Shown here piece after piece: positions 13,301 to 25,200 of a stretch of DNA of 64,000 bases. The DNA comes from Antitrichia curtipendula. Lineage: Eukaryota; Streptophyta; Bryopsida; Hypnales; Leucodontaceae. Below the pieces are notes generated by a model. That model made no database searches. It saw only the letters and a program-made list of their open reading frames with translations, and had not been told where the DNA came from. Each line of letters begins with the position of its first letter. Positions within the stretch are counted from its first letter, which is position 1. The translations under genes and the position numbers were made by a program. The stretch lies in contig OX579633.1 of NCBI GenBank assembly GCA_951230915.1, forward strand, positions 22,478,574 to 22,542,573, in the 5' to 3' direction.

Positions 13301-13334
13301 TCTATTTTTTTAATCAAAAATACAACCTTTCACA
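10330..13334. repeat. Array of degenerate, internally palindromic repeats
   Basis: Many diverged copies of a pair of motifs recur: GTTTTGTGGCATTTGGACCTATGGTGTGAAAGTTAT and its approximate inverse CATAACTTTCACAT..CATGTCCAAATGCCACAAAAC (both abbreviated consensus readings). Copies occur, for example, near 10380, 10480, 10945, 11045, 11695, 11930, 12190, 12520, 12600 and 12980. They are interleaved with recurring phrases such as GGTTGTGGCAATGGTACA and GCTCTTTGCAAAGAGGG. A shorter piece of the same array is found inverted at about 31640-32215. There is no coding content. Confidence 0.7.
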
Positions 13335-13560
13335 CTATCTTCTAAGAAGACACAAGTAGCCCTGTTCTAAAATCCCTTTGAAAAATCAAAAGCTGTGCAA
13401 TTCAAAAAAAATATCTCCCTTATGAAAAATCAACAGCCTGAAAAGAAAAAAATACCCCTCTATAAAATCAATAACCATGCAATTAGAAAAGAAAACAATA
13501 ACCCCTTTAGTGCAGTGCGATTTGACTTGAGAAAAAAGACGTTAGTACATGTGAAAGAAA
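13335..13560 (-). repeat. Terminal segment of the degenerate-repeat element
   Basis: This 225-bp segment lies at the right edge of the array and is present in inverse orientation at about 31440-31635, again at the edge of the same array. Shared landmarks read on the minus strand are TTCTCAAGTCAAATCGCA and GGTTATTGATTTT. Inside it a unit of about 50 bp (AAATCAA..GC..GCAATT plus an A-rich run and CCCCT) is repeated three to four times. Confidence 0.65.
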
Positions 13561-14836
13561 ATTAGAGGAAATGTGAATCAATATACTAATGCATTGATTT
13601 TGAAGAGCATTACTTCATTTCAGAATGTCAACTAAAATAAAGAATATTGTACCACGTTTTTCAACTTCTGGAGTGATTTGATTCTTTGCTCATTCATTTC
13701 TGTTTTGGGGTGATTTATGATTTTGCTAACAATTGGTGATCATGTGCTATAAGACGACTTGCATTAGGGATTGAGCTTCTCATCTCATAGGCTGAGGGTT
13801 TCCATGTATTTTCCAGATGCAAATTAAGGTTGGTATTGCAAATTCAGATTCAAATGAAGTTACAAGCATTGTCTTCTTATTTTGTTTCCTCTCCTATCGT
13901 ATTATGTTATGGTAGCTGTACATGTCAGAAGTTCATATATTTCTTTGTAGCTGGAGGTGAAGATGACAATAAACTTATTCTGGCAACAAGTTTTTTGCAA
14001 ATATTTTTTGATGTGGTTGAACTATTTCTCAGGTTACAATGCTTCTTCTATGATTCTGCCATCGTCTTTATTTATAAATGGAAATCTTCTGTGTTTTTTT
14101 TGTAGAAACATAACTTGGTAATGTGCAAATTTTAGTTTAATTAAGTCTCTTGACCTTGCAATGTTCTTGATGGAAAACAATTTGAAGAGGATTGATGCCA
14201 CATTTAACTACTTTTGGACTATTCAATGAATTTTGGACTAAACATCCAAAGATCACGGGATAATAACATTGTGAGATCTTCCAATGTTTGTATAGATCTC
14301 TCAATGTTTCTACTGATGTCTTGATGTTTTAAATTATCTGTCAGTGACCATTGTGAGATCTCCCGATGACCATTATTAATTTTGGAAAGTCTATAAATAT
14401 TTAAATATGGCATATTGCCTTAAAGTAATAAAAATAACTAATTGCAAAATCACTAGAATCATAAATTTTTGCTTTCATTGTGCTTGTCATCTATTTTACA
14501 TGACGTTAATCTCCTTTCCAAATGCATGTGATGTGCGAACTATATTGTGTCTTGAAGAATATTCAATAGAATTATTTTGAAGGAGTGTGCTAATCTATTG
14601 CCTTCCTCAAGTATTTGCAATCATGGTTTGTTGTCGACGTTGCATTGCCTATACTTTTGGTGGCAGTAATTACAATCTTCATGGAAAAATACCAAATTAG
14701 ATTTGCAACCAATTTCATCAATTTGTTTATCAATTTGTGGAGGCTATTATTGTTTAGCAGAGTTACTAGAGATTTATTTCAAGCTGTAAAATGTTTTTAA
14801 GTATAATGTGCTCTTTGAATTGATTAATGTCAAGGT
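13561..14836. other. Intergenic DNA, possibly old gene debris
   Basis: This region is slightly less AT-rich than its left neighbour. Two short segments look like exons: one after an acceptor-like TTTTCCAG at 13816 reading MQIKVGIANSDSNEVTS, and one after TTTCTTTGTAG at about 13950. I cannot assign either to a family or join them into a model. The reading frame at 13830-14105 is not supported. Confidence 0.35.
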
Positions 14837-15424
14837 TAACAGGACGTCCGGATGTCCAGGCGTCCCACTAGACGTTCCACGGACGTAGGCGTTGACCCCC
14901 GGACGTCTTTTGACATACATGATTTTCAGTTTTTACTGTCTAGTCGACGGTCGGACCGGGCATTGCACGGACGAGCCGTCGGGCTACGGATTGTCAGGCG
15001 AATAAGCCGTTGGGCGCGCGGATTGTCAGGCATATGTGCGGACAGAGTCTGGCGGATGGGCTGTCGGGCGAAAGGGGGGTCGGGTGGACTGGGGACTTAA
15101 AGGTCCAACCAGGCATCCGTGCGCCCGTTCGACGGGCCAATCGACCGTCCGCATTCCCATCTGCTTCCTCGGTCCGTCAGTACGATCGCCTTCGACGGTG
15201 GCTGTGCGATCCAGCGGACGCCAAATTTTGTCCGTGCAATCTGCCCATCCGACGGTCCGACCGACCATCCACGCTCCCGCCCGCTTCCTCCATCCGCCGG
15301 TGTGACCGCCCCTCAACGTTGGCTGTGCGATCCAACGGACGCCAATTTCTGACCGCACGATCTGCCCGTCCGATTCTGTGGTGTCCGATTCGCACGTACG
15401 TGTCCGCATTGCGTGGTCCGCCAT
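14837..15424. repeat. GC-rich CGGAC/GTCCG motif array (element 1, left)
   Basis: About 590 bp are packed with CGGACG, GTCGGAC, GTCCG and CGTCCG motifs. The motif is mostly CGGAC on the plus strand up to about 15100 and mostly GTCCG after it, so the array is itself roughly inverted. Two similar blocks around GGCTGTGCGATCC(A/N)(A/G)CGGACGCCAA at about 15200 and 15320 are direct repeats of about 120 bp. Several overlapping long reading frames cross it in all frames, as expected from a stop-poor repeat rather than a gene. Confidence 0.75.
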
Positions 15425-15678
15425 TGGACTCCATAAATAGTGCGGCAGATGGCTTATTTTTCACAATCGTTTCCCTTACGGAGTGGGTGATCTGGTGCCT
15501 TTGTGTGGCTCTGCGTGCCCCTTCCGTATTGATGTGCAAACAATTGTGCTCGGATACTAAATTGCACCAAATTATTTTGGTGAATACTTGGTTTTGAAGG
15601 CCTTGTTAGCAACTTCACCATGTTTCATTGTAAGTGTCAAACATTTTGCTCAGTTGTTCTAAAAAATTCATGTGAACT

Positions 15679-16887
15679 TTGTCATCAAATCATTTCATTT
15701 TAATTAAGGTTATCAAGCCTTGCAATAAAAGATCAAAGTCCAATAAGAAGGGCAGATCCCAGGACATGAACTGGGAAGATTGGGCAAACCCAATGTGTGT
15801 AGCTAAACCTGGATGGAAAGAAGAGACTAAGAAGGTTTGGGACTGCACAATGTGCAAAAAGTACGTCAAAATGACACCTCTCCAAAATGTGGTCACAAGA
15901 ACGAGCAGACGTGCAAGTTCGACGTTGGGAAGGACAAATTTTAACGTGTGAGAGCAAACACTTTGTTCACCAATACGAAGAAGTAACGTGGTCTGCTGAG
16001 TTGTGTGACTCCAAACCAAATGTCATGAATTATTCAACATGGCCATGGTTTGGGCAAAGATTGTACTCCACAAAGATGTAGACTAGCGCACAATTTATTA
16101 GAAAAATGTTGACAATATGAATTGCATTGACGCTGTTATTTATACGAGTTGGACTCAACTAAGCGATTGTATGCGAATGTGGTCCAATCAAGGGCAATTT
16201 GGATTTCCGACGATTGTATTGCCGGGCGCTAAGGATGAATGGTCGGACGACAATGATGTAGAAGACAATCCAACACCCGTGACATTTGGAGTGAGGCATG
16301 AGTGTCAAGAAGCTCGGGAAGACATCGAGTTCAATCAACAAATGCAAGAAGCTATGCGTAGAATCATGGAGGATCGGGATCCACAACATGGGCGTGACAG
16401 GTCCTACCAACATAATCGTACTACATCTGACTCACAAGATGGTCAAAGGGTCTTGCACTACGGTGACAACCCCCGAGGTGCTTGTTACAACCCAGAAAAA
16501 AGCCATGGAACCACACATGATTTTGGATCTAGCCAAGGAGGCTCCCAATACTATCCCGGATTTACTACGGATGGTTAATATGAGCGCCACACAGGCTCTT
16601 GTCATGTCGAACCAAGGCAAGGAAGTTCTCAGCACTATGATATAATTTCTCCTCCAACTTTTCGAGGTCCTTACTCTAGAAATCCCAATCAAGGAGCTGT
16701 GCCAAGCGACTATGGATATAATTGGGGCGGAGGACAATATCTTGACATTTATGGATCTGGTTCCACACTACCAAATGTAGAGATGACATCCATTCAGAAT
16801 CCGAGTAAAGTAGACAAAACTATTTTAGTCGGTGTCACACAATCGAGTGGGCCTTGGAGTCTTTTGCCATGGGATTATGGAGTGTGA
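15679..16887 (+). pseudogene. Unknown transposon-borne protein, related to the N-terminal part of the element 2 protein
   Basis: Reading begins in frame at about 15766 (MNWEDWANP), giving KKVWDCTMCKKYVK. A frame change near 15890 then gives SKHFVHQYEEVTW. From 16117 a further frame runs to a stop at 16885-16887, interrupted by one TAA at 16576-16578; this part is rich in G, S, Q, Y and D and looks disordered. Element 2 has the same order: W..KMCRIYVKK, then GHFVHQSLEVW, then FPTIV (here GFPTIVLP). The shared Cys and His residues suggest a metal-binding domain, but I do not recognise the family. It is broken by at least one frameshift and one stop. Confidence 0.5.
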
Positions 16888-17421
16888 CAACCATAGTACA
16901 AAAATATCGGCGTCTCGGCGAATAGCATTTATGTACTAATATACTTTGATATAAATATTTTTTATTAAAATGTATTTGGAGGTTGGTACTTGATATCATT
17001 TTAGCAGTAACGGTTAAGTATCAACTGTATTGTTTTTCAATATAAAAATATTTGTGTAAGATGAAATTCTATTATTATATGCATACAGCATTGATCATAT
17101 AATTTGATACCCAACCATACCAAGCTAACATCCATCAACAATAATTGTTGCATTGCACTTCTCATCCAAGGATTCCAAGCAAAATATATGACAAATGCAT
17201 AAATAGATGGTAGACATTAGACATTGGAAGTTTCAAAACACACAAACATTTCAAAACTTTATATCAATTATAAGGGTGCACATATATTGGCATACATTGA
17301 TGGTGCATATATATACTAGATAGTTTGCAAACAATCATGCAAATTTATATACTCGCCTCTACATTTACCTAATACTTCTATAGTTCTATCACTTCTATGT
17401 TGTCCACTAACACCATAGACA

Positions 17422-18905
17422 CTAATATGAGTGGCGTAAGTGTTCATCCGGAATAGGCCAGTTGTAATTATTGGTAAATCGATGGATGATTTTGGACAAG
17501 CTACCACGAGAATCAATCACCAAATCACAAAGGCGCTCCAAGTAAAGGTGAAAAATCTTTGCCAAATCCTCATGGCTAAATCTTGTATGTCCTTCATTTT
17601 TCCGATGTAAGCTCATATAGTCCGCCGTCATGCAACCATTGTTGATGGCTTGAGCTATTCGACCAACTACATATTCCTCCGACTTACGTGATAAATCCGG
17701 TATTGTTTGCACATCCGCATCTCTTCTATGCAAGTATGTAATAGAAGGGTCCACCCACCACCTCTTCTTTAAGGTCTAAGTCCGCTCATTTTGAGAGGTG
17801 AATGTGTATAAGGACTTCATTGGTTCATTACGTAAAGTAATCATGCCCCAATTGCAAACTCCAATTTAAATACGTGACTCATCATCAGGAAAGTGAAACA
17901 TAATGTTGTCCACAGAAAAATCATTGTGCAAATGTCCAGCGCTGTGTACTGCATTCATGAAGTGCACCAATGCCCATGCAAGCTCTATATGCTTCTTTCT
18001 CCAACAACCAAGAAAAAAAACTTTGGTCACCTCTTCCGGAGTTGGTTGAGAATAAACCAACCAAATAGCAATGTTATTTGGATAATCCTTATCCATTTTA
18101 ACATTTGCCCCAATGTTCTGCCATTCCACCAATACGAGTATCTTTCGTTGTGCGTTGCATGGACAACAAAAAACCGTAAAACTCCATCATATGGAATTCT
18201 CACTGTCATTGACTCGTTTTGGTATTCCAACCTCGCAAGCTGAGGTCGTAAGCGTTGTTGATAAGATACCTTTGCTGCGAACTCCCAAAATGCGGGTATC
18301 TCATGACATCCTTCAATTTGAACCCTCCAAATTGTTGCGTATCCACCCCTCAGGATTTTATCATCTTGCGGAATCACTCTTGCTGTTTTCAGAAGTGCTA
18401 AGAGATGTCGTCGCCCAAGTTGCAACTCCACAAGTTCCTCATCACTATTCCACTAATCCATTGAACCTCACCTATTTTGTGCCTTTGCAAAAGGAGTGCA
18501 CCGGCGAACAAAAAAGTCTGTCCTCAAAATGACATGTTCAAAAGCGCCATCACCTACGTGGTGTTCCTTCCCGTACTTCTCTAAAATCACCTTTGCATTC
18601 CACAATGCATCATGGACCTCGTTCTTCAAAAATTGTTGAAAGCCCTTCTTCTCCATTTCATGAATCCACTGAGGTACGTTTAAAGCATCCGTGAACTTTT
18701 GTGCCATATCTCCCTTGAATTTATCTGGACACTCTTCTTGATACCTTACATATTTGTTATGCAACGACTCAGTGGTTTCCGACACATAAAATTTGACAAT
18801 GCATTTAGTGAAAAATGCTTTGCAAGCGAGAGAGGGAACGACTCTACTCAACTCAATATTAGACACCACCCGTTTGTCCTTTGCAGCCTTCTTTGGTCTC
18901 GGCAT
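17422..18905 (-). pseudogene. Protein-kinase-like pseudogene carried by element 1
   Basis: The reading starts MPRPKKAAKD at 18905 on the minus strand. After about 145 residues without a known domain comes a kinase N-lobe: a glycine-rich-loop-like LRGGYATIWRV and a lysine segment FAAKVS. The C-lobe has the catalytic loop HLHNDFSVDNIMF (H-x-D-x4-N) and, where DFG is expected, VCNWGM, so the metal-binding Asp is Asn. Further on are KKRWWVDPS and EEYVVGRIAQAI. The frame is broken by stops near 18468, 18445, 17850 and 17763 and by a frameshift between about 18030 and 18130. The gene runs opposite to the plus-strand reading frame of the element. It may be a captured host kinase or a kinase long resident in the element; activity is not expected. 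Confidence 0.65.
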
Positions 18906-19097
18906 CGTGATGAAATCACGATTAAAAGTTGTAATCTGTAATCCACAATGAAAAATATGATTTGCCAAATGATTATATACGAAAGCTGGAAAAAAAAGGC
19001 AACAAGTACCCCCTAGAAATCACACTCTTACCTTCCCTTAGAAAGGAGCCAATGGAGGATAAACCACCAGGCAAGCTCTTCGTTCTCTCTTGCATGG

Positions 19098-19335
19098 GAC
19101 AAGGGGGAAGGCAAAAGTGAGGGTCGGACGGGTCGTCCGACCCTCATATACAAGGTGGACGCCTCGCTTGACCGCCATAGTGGATGAACCCGATAAATCG
19201 GACGACTGCCTGGTTGTCTGGGCTATCCGACTCATCGGATGAGTTCGGCGAAGGCGACGAAATATCGGATGGATCCGTCCAATCAGAGAACGCATGGGCA
19301 TTCCGCCTGATCGGACAACCCCTATGGAGTGCAGA
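19098..19335. repeat. GC-rich CGGAC/GTCCG motif array (element 1, right) with a perfect hairpin
   Basis: Dense CGGAC and GTCCG motifs resemble the left array. At 19118-19146 a perfect 13-bp stem, TGAGGGTCGGACG, closes over a GGT loop with its exact complement. The reading frames that cross this stretch on both strands follow the repeat and are not considered genes. Confidence 0.7.
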
Positions 19336-19440
19336 CAAAATTGGGAGATTTTACAATCAAATCTAGCATCCTAATGGTATGTTTAATGTCCAAAAAATTT
19401 GACGTCCAATTTTTAGATGTCAAAAAAAACACGGGTTTCT

Positions 19441-21530
19441 TCTAGTGATAACTCAAGCGGATTTTTAATGCAATGGTCTTCAATCTTATACCCTAAATCC
19501 TATACCCTAAAACCTAAATCCTAAATTGTATACCCTAAAGTCACAAATGTAAGAGATCATAACTAATTTAAAATATGAAAACAAATGCAAATTAAGTTTT
19601 TCAAGAAATATATGTACCATCTTCAATTAAGGACTTAGCCTAAGGATTTTTGATTGGGTTTAGGTGTTTCTTGGATTCATAGCACGCAAAAGTTCGCAAA
19701 TAAAACTTTTAAGTCAATTTTAAAATTCTTATGTGGATATTTTTTGGTAAACAAATTCAACTGTAGACTTTTTATGTAACTTTATCAACACCATTGTCCC
19801 ACAATTGTCGAATGAATTTCTACCTCAAAGAATTCACCAATGTGCATCGACTTTAAAAATTAAAATGTTTACTTCTCTAGCTTTTCTAAAATGTGATGTT
19901 TGGTCATTCAATCCTTTTGGGGTTATTCACGTATGTCTTACACTTTGTGCATTTTAGCCAAAATTTAGGCAATTGAGTTATGAATAAATGTGAAATGTTT
20001 AAACTAAAAAAAACTACACATTTATTTTTTTTAAATTGTCAAGTAGAAAACGGTTCACTATTATAGGAAAAATAATACGCAAATAACTTTTGGAAGAATT
20101 GAAGAATTGTTAATCCCAATAGAAATAATATTCTAATAGACAATTAATATTCTTTGTTATCAATTTTGAATAAAGAATTTTGAATTCTAGAAACATAAGA
20201 CAACTTCACTTGTATTTTCTAACTTCATGGTCCGCACTCTGCAACATATAACTCCGAATGATTTTTGACAACATTATTTAAGATTAATTGGGACAATTTC
20301 TTATAAGTAGATAATTAAGTATCAATCTATACTATCATGACCAAAATGAGTTTTTAATATTGCATCAAAATATATCACCTATCCATTTTCAAAATACACT
20401 TCTAATTTGGACCATATTTATAGGAATGACATGAATCCTAAATCCTAAACCCTATACTACAACCTTGCATACAAATATATTAAAAGATCGTGACTTTGAT
20501 GCAATAGTATTATATAAGTATATAGCAATTGTTTCTAGTTTTATGACATTAAGTTGGTGCTTTTATTTTTAAAAACTAACATTTTTCCACAAAAGGCGTA
20601 CGAATTTGTATAGCCACATCAAATCCATAACATCCATTTACATCATAGTTGCATTACAAAGAATAAAGACGAAAAAGGGCGGAGAGCATGTGAATGTAAA
20701 TTTTGTTTTCATTCATTGCATCTAATAAATATTTACAATGAATAAGGATTTACTACATAGGTGGATTATAAATTTACAATGAATAGAAACACAAAAGGGT
20801 ACGTCCACATATGTGCATGAAGTATATGTTTTTACATTCATTGGAGTTCAAGGATATTTTTTCTTCATAATATTCAATAAAAATATGGGTAACAATTTTA
20901 ACGAGTTAAACAATAAGTCAATAACTAGTTCTTGAAATTAATCATTCATAAACCCTATTCAAATTGCTAAACTTAAACTAGAACCTAGAAATTTTAGAAA
21001 TATAAAATACAAAAAATATCACCTTCCGCTAGATTTAATGACATTAACATCTTCTAATTCAACCAATTCAAATGTCTTTAACTTAGAATGAACATTTCAT
21101 GTTTGGGTTTGGCTTACTTCAACAAATTTCTTCATAAAAACAATTATTTTAAAATTGAGATGTCTTACAATATATAGTAATATATGATTAAAATTCAAAT
21201 AAATTTTTGAATAATTAGATCTATCATCTATCATAGAAAAAATAGAAAAAAAAAAATTTAGAACTATAGGTAGCATTCCATTTTGATCTTTCAAGATGGT
21301 CATTTCAAAATATCATTGAGATGTTTAATTTCAAGATTGAACTTGAAAATATCATGTGCAAATTGAAAAATGAACTTTAAAAAAAGGCCCGTGAGGAGTC
21401 CAATGTCTTTTAAGGATTCACATTGAATGCTTGTTGTCATGAAGGCACACTCTTTGGAGGTGACCTGACGATTTTAGGAATCCTATGCTTCAACAAATGC
21501 GAAGAAAATATGAACTTCAAAATTTATGGA
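19441..21530. other. AT-rich spacer with telomere-like patches
   Basis: No gene is seen. At about 19487-19545 and 20436-20452 the plant telomere-like words CCCTAAA, CCCTAAATCC and CCTAAATCCTAAA recur in a degenerate array. The remainder is AT-rich with unsupported short reading frames. Confidence 0.5.
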
Positions 21531-21534
21531 CACA

Positions 21535-21960
21535 TGATCGGATGGTCGGACGGGATGGTCCAATGGGTAGTCGGACAATCCGAGGGGCGGATGGAATGGT
21601 CTGAAGGATGGTCAGACAGTCCGAGGGTGGACAAGATGGTCCAACAGGCAGTAGGATGGGAGGGTCCAACGGTCCGAAGGGTAGTTGGATAGTCCAAAGG
21701 ACGGACGGGATGGTCCAAAAGGTGGTTGGACAGTCCGACGGGCGGTCAGATAGTCCAAGGGGCGGACGGAAGAGACCAACGCGCGGACGGGGGATTCAAC
21801 TCGGACAGTCCGGCCGCCTGATCCAGCGGACAATAGGTTTGTGCGATCAATCGGACGACCAAGTCCACTTCGGGAGGTTTGGGAGGCCATCCATCGCCGG
21901 ACCTACGCTAGGTCTAGTTGCGGACGGGTATAAAGGCGGACGGCCACTTCCATTTTTCTT
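21535..21960. repeat. GC-rich CGGAC motif array (element 2, left)
   Basis: Tandem irregular units of about 20 bp on the pattern GATGGTC(C/G)GACGG recur across about 400 bp, for example GGTCGGACGGGATGGTCC at 21546. The motif orientation is mainly CGGAC on the plus strand. Long reading frames on both strands here are by-products of the repeat. Confidence 0.75.
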
Positions 21961-22210
21961 CACTTCTTCTCTCCTTTAGAGGTTAAATCCGTATTGAAAG
22001 TGCAACTGTTGCTTCATTGTACTAGTTGCTCCTACATGGTGGAGAATTGGAGTTAATTATTTGATATCACATATCGTCAGTCATGAAGACGAAAGGTACA
22101 AGTGAGGGTACTGTAGCGATGACTTCAAGAGGTGACATCCGTGGGAAGGCAAACCAAAGGGGTCTATCCAGGAGCTCCACTTTGAGATTTCAGATGATCC
22201 AAATATCAAG

Positions 22211-25200
22211 GTGAAGAGCAGATTGGAGAAAGAAGAAGCAAATTATTGGACCTCCAAAATGTGCAGAATATATGTGAAAAAGTACCACACCGACAAGTTG
22301 TCGCCTCGTGAGGCCCACGCTATTCACACACGGGTTTTCAGTTGCAAGCCATTGAATTGCAACAATGGGCATTTTGTCCATCAATCGCTTGAAGTTTGGC
22401 GGGCCTCTTCGGGGACAAATCAATGAGTAAGGGATACATAAACTACAACGTGGCCTCTATGGTGTATGATGAGGTCATATTGGCTCGAAAGGTGGAGTGG
22501 GGCACATTTCCAACGATAGTTGCAGCTCAACTTTTGATTAGAAAAGGTCAAAAAGATATTCCCGATTTGTATGATCCAAAGGCAAGTCCAAGTGAGGTAC
22601 CAAAATCACAGAAGTGAAGAAAAGATGGTATAAGCAATATAAAAAAGAAATCATGGAGGGGAAAAATATTGGAGTATATTTGGGTTCTACAAAGATCCCA
22701 ACTACAATGACAAATGCCGTGGTGGAAAGTGTTGATAGAGAGGTGTTTCTAACTCCGTAGGCGGATTTGATATGCACACTTAATTTTACAACCGTGGGTG
22801 AACAAAGTAGTGCTCCAAACATGCAGCCTATTTTTAAAGAACCGGTGACCCCATCTGCGCCACATAAACGTCGGGAAGAGGTTGCTCCAAAACAAATGAC
22901 AAGGGCCATTGCATCAATTGATCATCTCATAGACAGCAATGGTATAGACTTTATGACACAAGTACCTTCCAATCAAGACTTGCCAACCAAACCAAGCTTT
23001 GTATTGAGCCCCGTATTGAGCCCTGTATTGAGCGCAAGAGTTAAAGGGCAAGTGTCGCCAAAAAGTGGAAAGCAATTCGATGGCGTGGCCCAAAATGTGT
23101 CCATTGATGATAGCCCCTTGGAGCTATCCGCATTTGTCAACTCAAAATATGGCACAATTAGAGGGTCTTCGTCAACTGCCAAATGCGAGTGAATTGGAAA
23201 GCTTGTTGGAAGCTTTTTATTTGTTTAGGGCACATCAACAAGACCTAAAACTTCAATCAAACCAAGTAATCAAGACAAACGAGGCCGGCCCTAATAATCC
23301 CGCAAATGAGGCCGGCTTGAGTGACACCGCAAATGAGGCTGGCCCGAGTATTCCCTACGCCGAATATAGTGGTCAATGGCCCAATTTTTTAGAAATTTGG
23401 AAGAGATTGTTGGTTACAGTTGGATTGGTAGCTAGCATTGCCCCCAAACTTATGGAAGTTGCTCAAGAATTCACCAAATTCGGGCCCGAGTTGGTGCTTG
23501 GTGCCATGTCTTTTTTGGATTTCACCACGTCTTTGAAACCATTATTGGAGGAGCGGATCGAAAATAATCACAAGCTGCACATCTTGACTGAAGAGAATGA
23601 GAAATACAAGGCCTTGGAGGCAGAGCATGAGAAATTGAAGGTGGAGCACGAGCAATTGAAGGGTGTATTTAGAAGAGTATGCGCTAATTATGAAAGATTT
23701 GAGAACGCACAGAACTGCCGATATGACACTCTAGTTGCTCAAAGGGAATTTATTGAGAAATTGGAGTACAAAATTGTAGGGCTCAAGCACAAGAATTTCA
23801 AGGATGGAGGATGTATTAAACCAAAAATTGGCGATGCCGTGCGTGTAGAAGCGGTTGAGGAAAACAATCGAAAGGAAGTAATATCCGAAACCACCATGGA
23901 TAATCCTCCTCCCACATTCCAAAACGCGTTCATGCAAACGGAAGGCCGCGAGTTCGAAGAAGTGAAGCGTGAATTAAAGTCGGTAATCCAACAAAACGTC
24001 TATTTGAAATCAGAGTACCAGAAAATGATGCAAGTAGTGGAGTTGGATAAATGCTTGCCAAAGAGCAATTTTGACACTCGTTGGTTGACGTGAGTTTAAA
24101 AACTACAAGACAAACCATCTGTAGTAACCCGAGCAATGAAGGGACTTCTTAAATTAGCAATGAAGTCAAAAGAGCAATGCGATGCTATGCACTTCGACCT
24201 CCTAGCTATTAGAAGGATGCTAGAAGTACATCATAGGGAGTCGATTGACGTCACATATTGGAGGGACATGGATGCAATGTCCGAGCGGTTGAATGATACA
24301 AGGAAGATTGCGTCGCAGCCCATCAATTGGACCTTGGAATCAGAAGAGGGTTGGACCCCTTACAACACGCATTCAAGGTACATCAAAGAGGCGGACAAGA
24401 TAATAATGCATGGTGAAAGTTCTAATACAAAACTATTGAACCGTAAATGCAGCGTTTGTTTAGTTCATTTTGGCCCCGAGGGTGCCTAACCATGGGCCAA
24501 TGTCACCACACTTTCCATATCACGTGCATGGTGAAAGCATCCCTTGTTCGTTCGATTTGTTCCGAGTGTTATTCTCCTTTGAGCCCTAGGTTTTATAAAA
24601 TGGTTGGGCACAAGGAAAGCATGCCCTCTAGCCACGAATACAATCAATGGACCCTTCCACTTGACCAAAAGCCATTCCTATTCCAAAATTACATTCATTA
24701 GAGGCGACCTATAATTTGGAATTCGCAAAAACTCATGCATGATGTTTATGAGAACTACAATTCCAAAGTGCATGACGTGCAATAGAGAGGTAGAGTTGTA
24801 AGCTAGGGGTATTGAAGACCCGGAGGCTCGAGAATTGTTTTGTCGTAGCATAGGGGGGCACTGGAGCATCTCACATCAAAAGTTCTTCCGATTTCTTGAA
24901 AAGAAGTGTGGAAAGGAGCAAATGGCGTCTAGATAGAATGCAACCATCTCAAGAGTTCAATGAGAAGTACGGGGCATACAATCACACTTTAATAGGGAGG
25001 GCCCTCTTTTTATCAAAATTGAAAGAAGTTGCAAAAGTTTGTGCTGCTTTTAATGTAGATGGGCAATCAAGTACAGAACATGCACTTGTGGAGGTAGCAA
25101 GTGCATTTGATAAGATGATCACTGACATTATAACGACGTAGAGGACTTTTCTACATGGCACAGGTTAAGCAATCTGGTTGGTCCCCCGAGATGATGACAA

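Larger units (their letters stand above)
14837..19440. mobile_element. Decayed DNA transposon 1 with CGGAC/GTCCG subterminal arrays
   Basis: GC-rich arrays at 14837-15424 and 19098-19335 stand out sharply from the AT-rich surroundings and flank all coding-like DNA in between. The left end starts AGGACGTCCGGATGTCC. Near the right end GACGTCCAATTTTTAGATGT closely resembles GACGTCCAGTTTTTGGACGT at the end of the third element (30012). Inside are a plus-strand reading frame related to that of element 2 and a minus-strand kinase-like pseudogene. No transposase is visible, so the element would depend on another. Exact ends and target duplication could not be fixed. Confidence 0.55.

Noticed and set aside
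13830..14105. 91-codon frame
   Set aside because: It is not recognisable; only weak exon-like fragments are seen and no model can be built.
15010..15597. 195-codon reading frame and its overlapping frames on both strands
   Set aside because: They cross the CGGAC/GTCCG array, which lacks stops in most frames; no domain is seen.
21423..21979. Long frames on both strands
   Set aside because: They are by-products of the repeated GGTCGGACGG-type units of the array.
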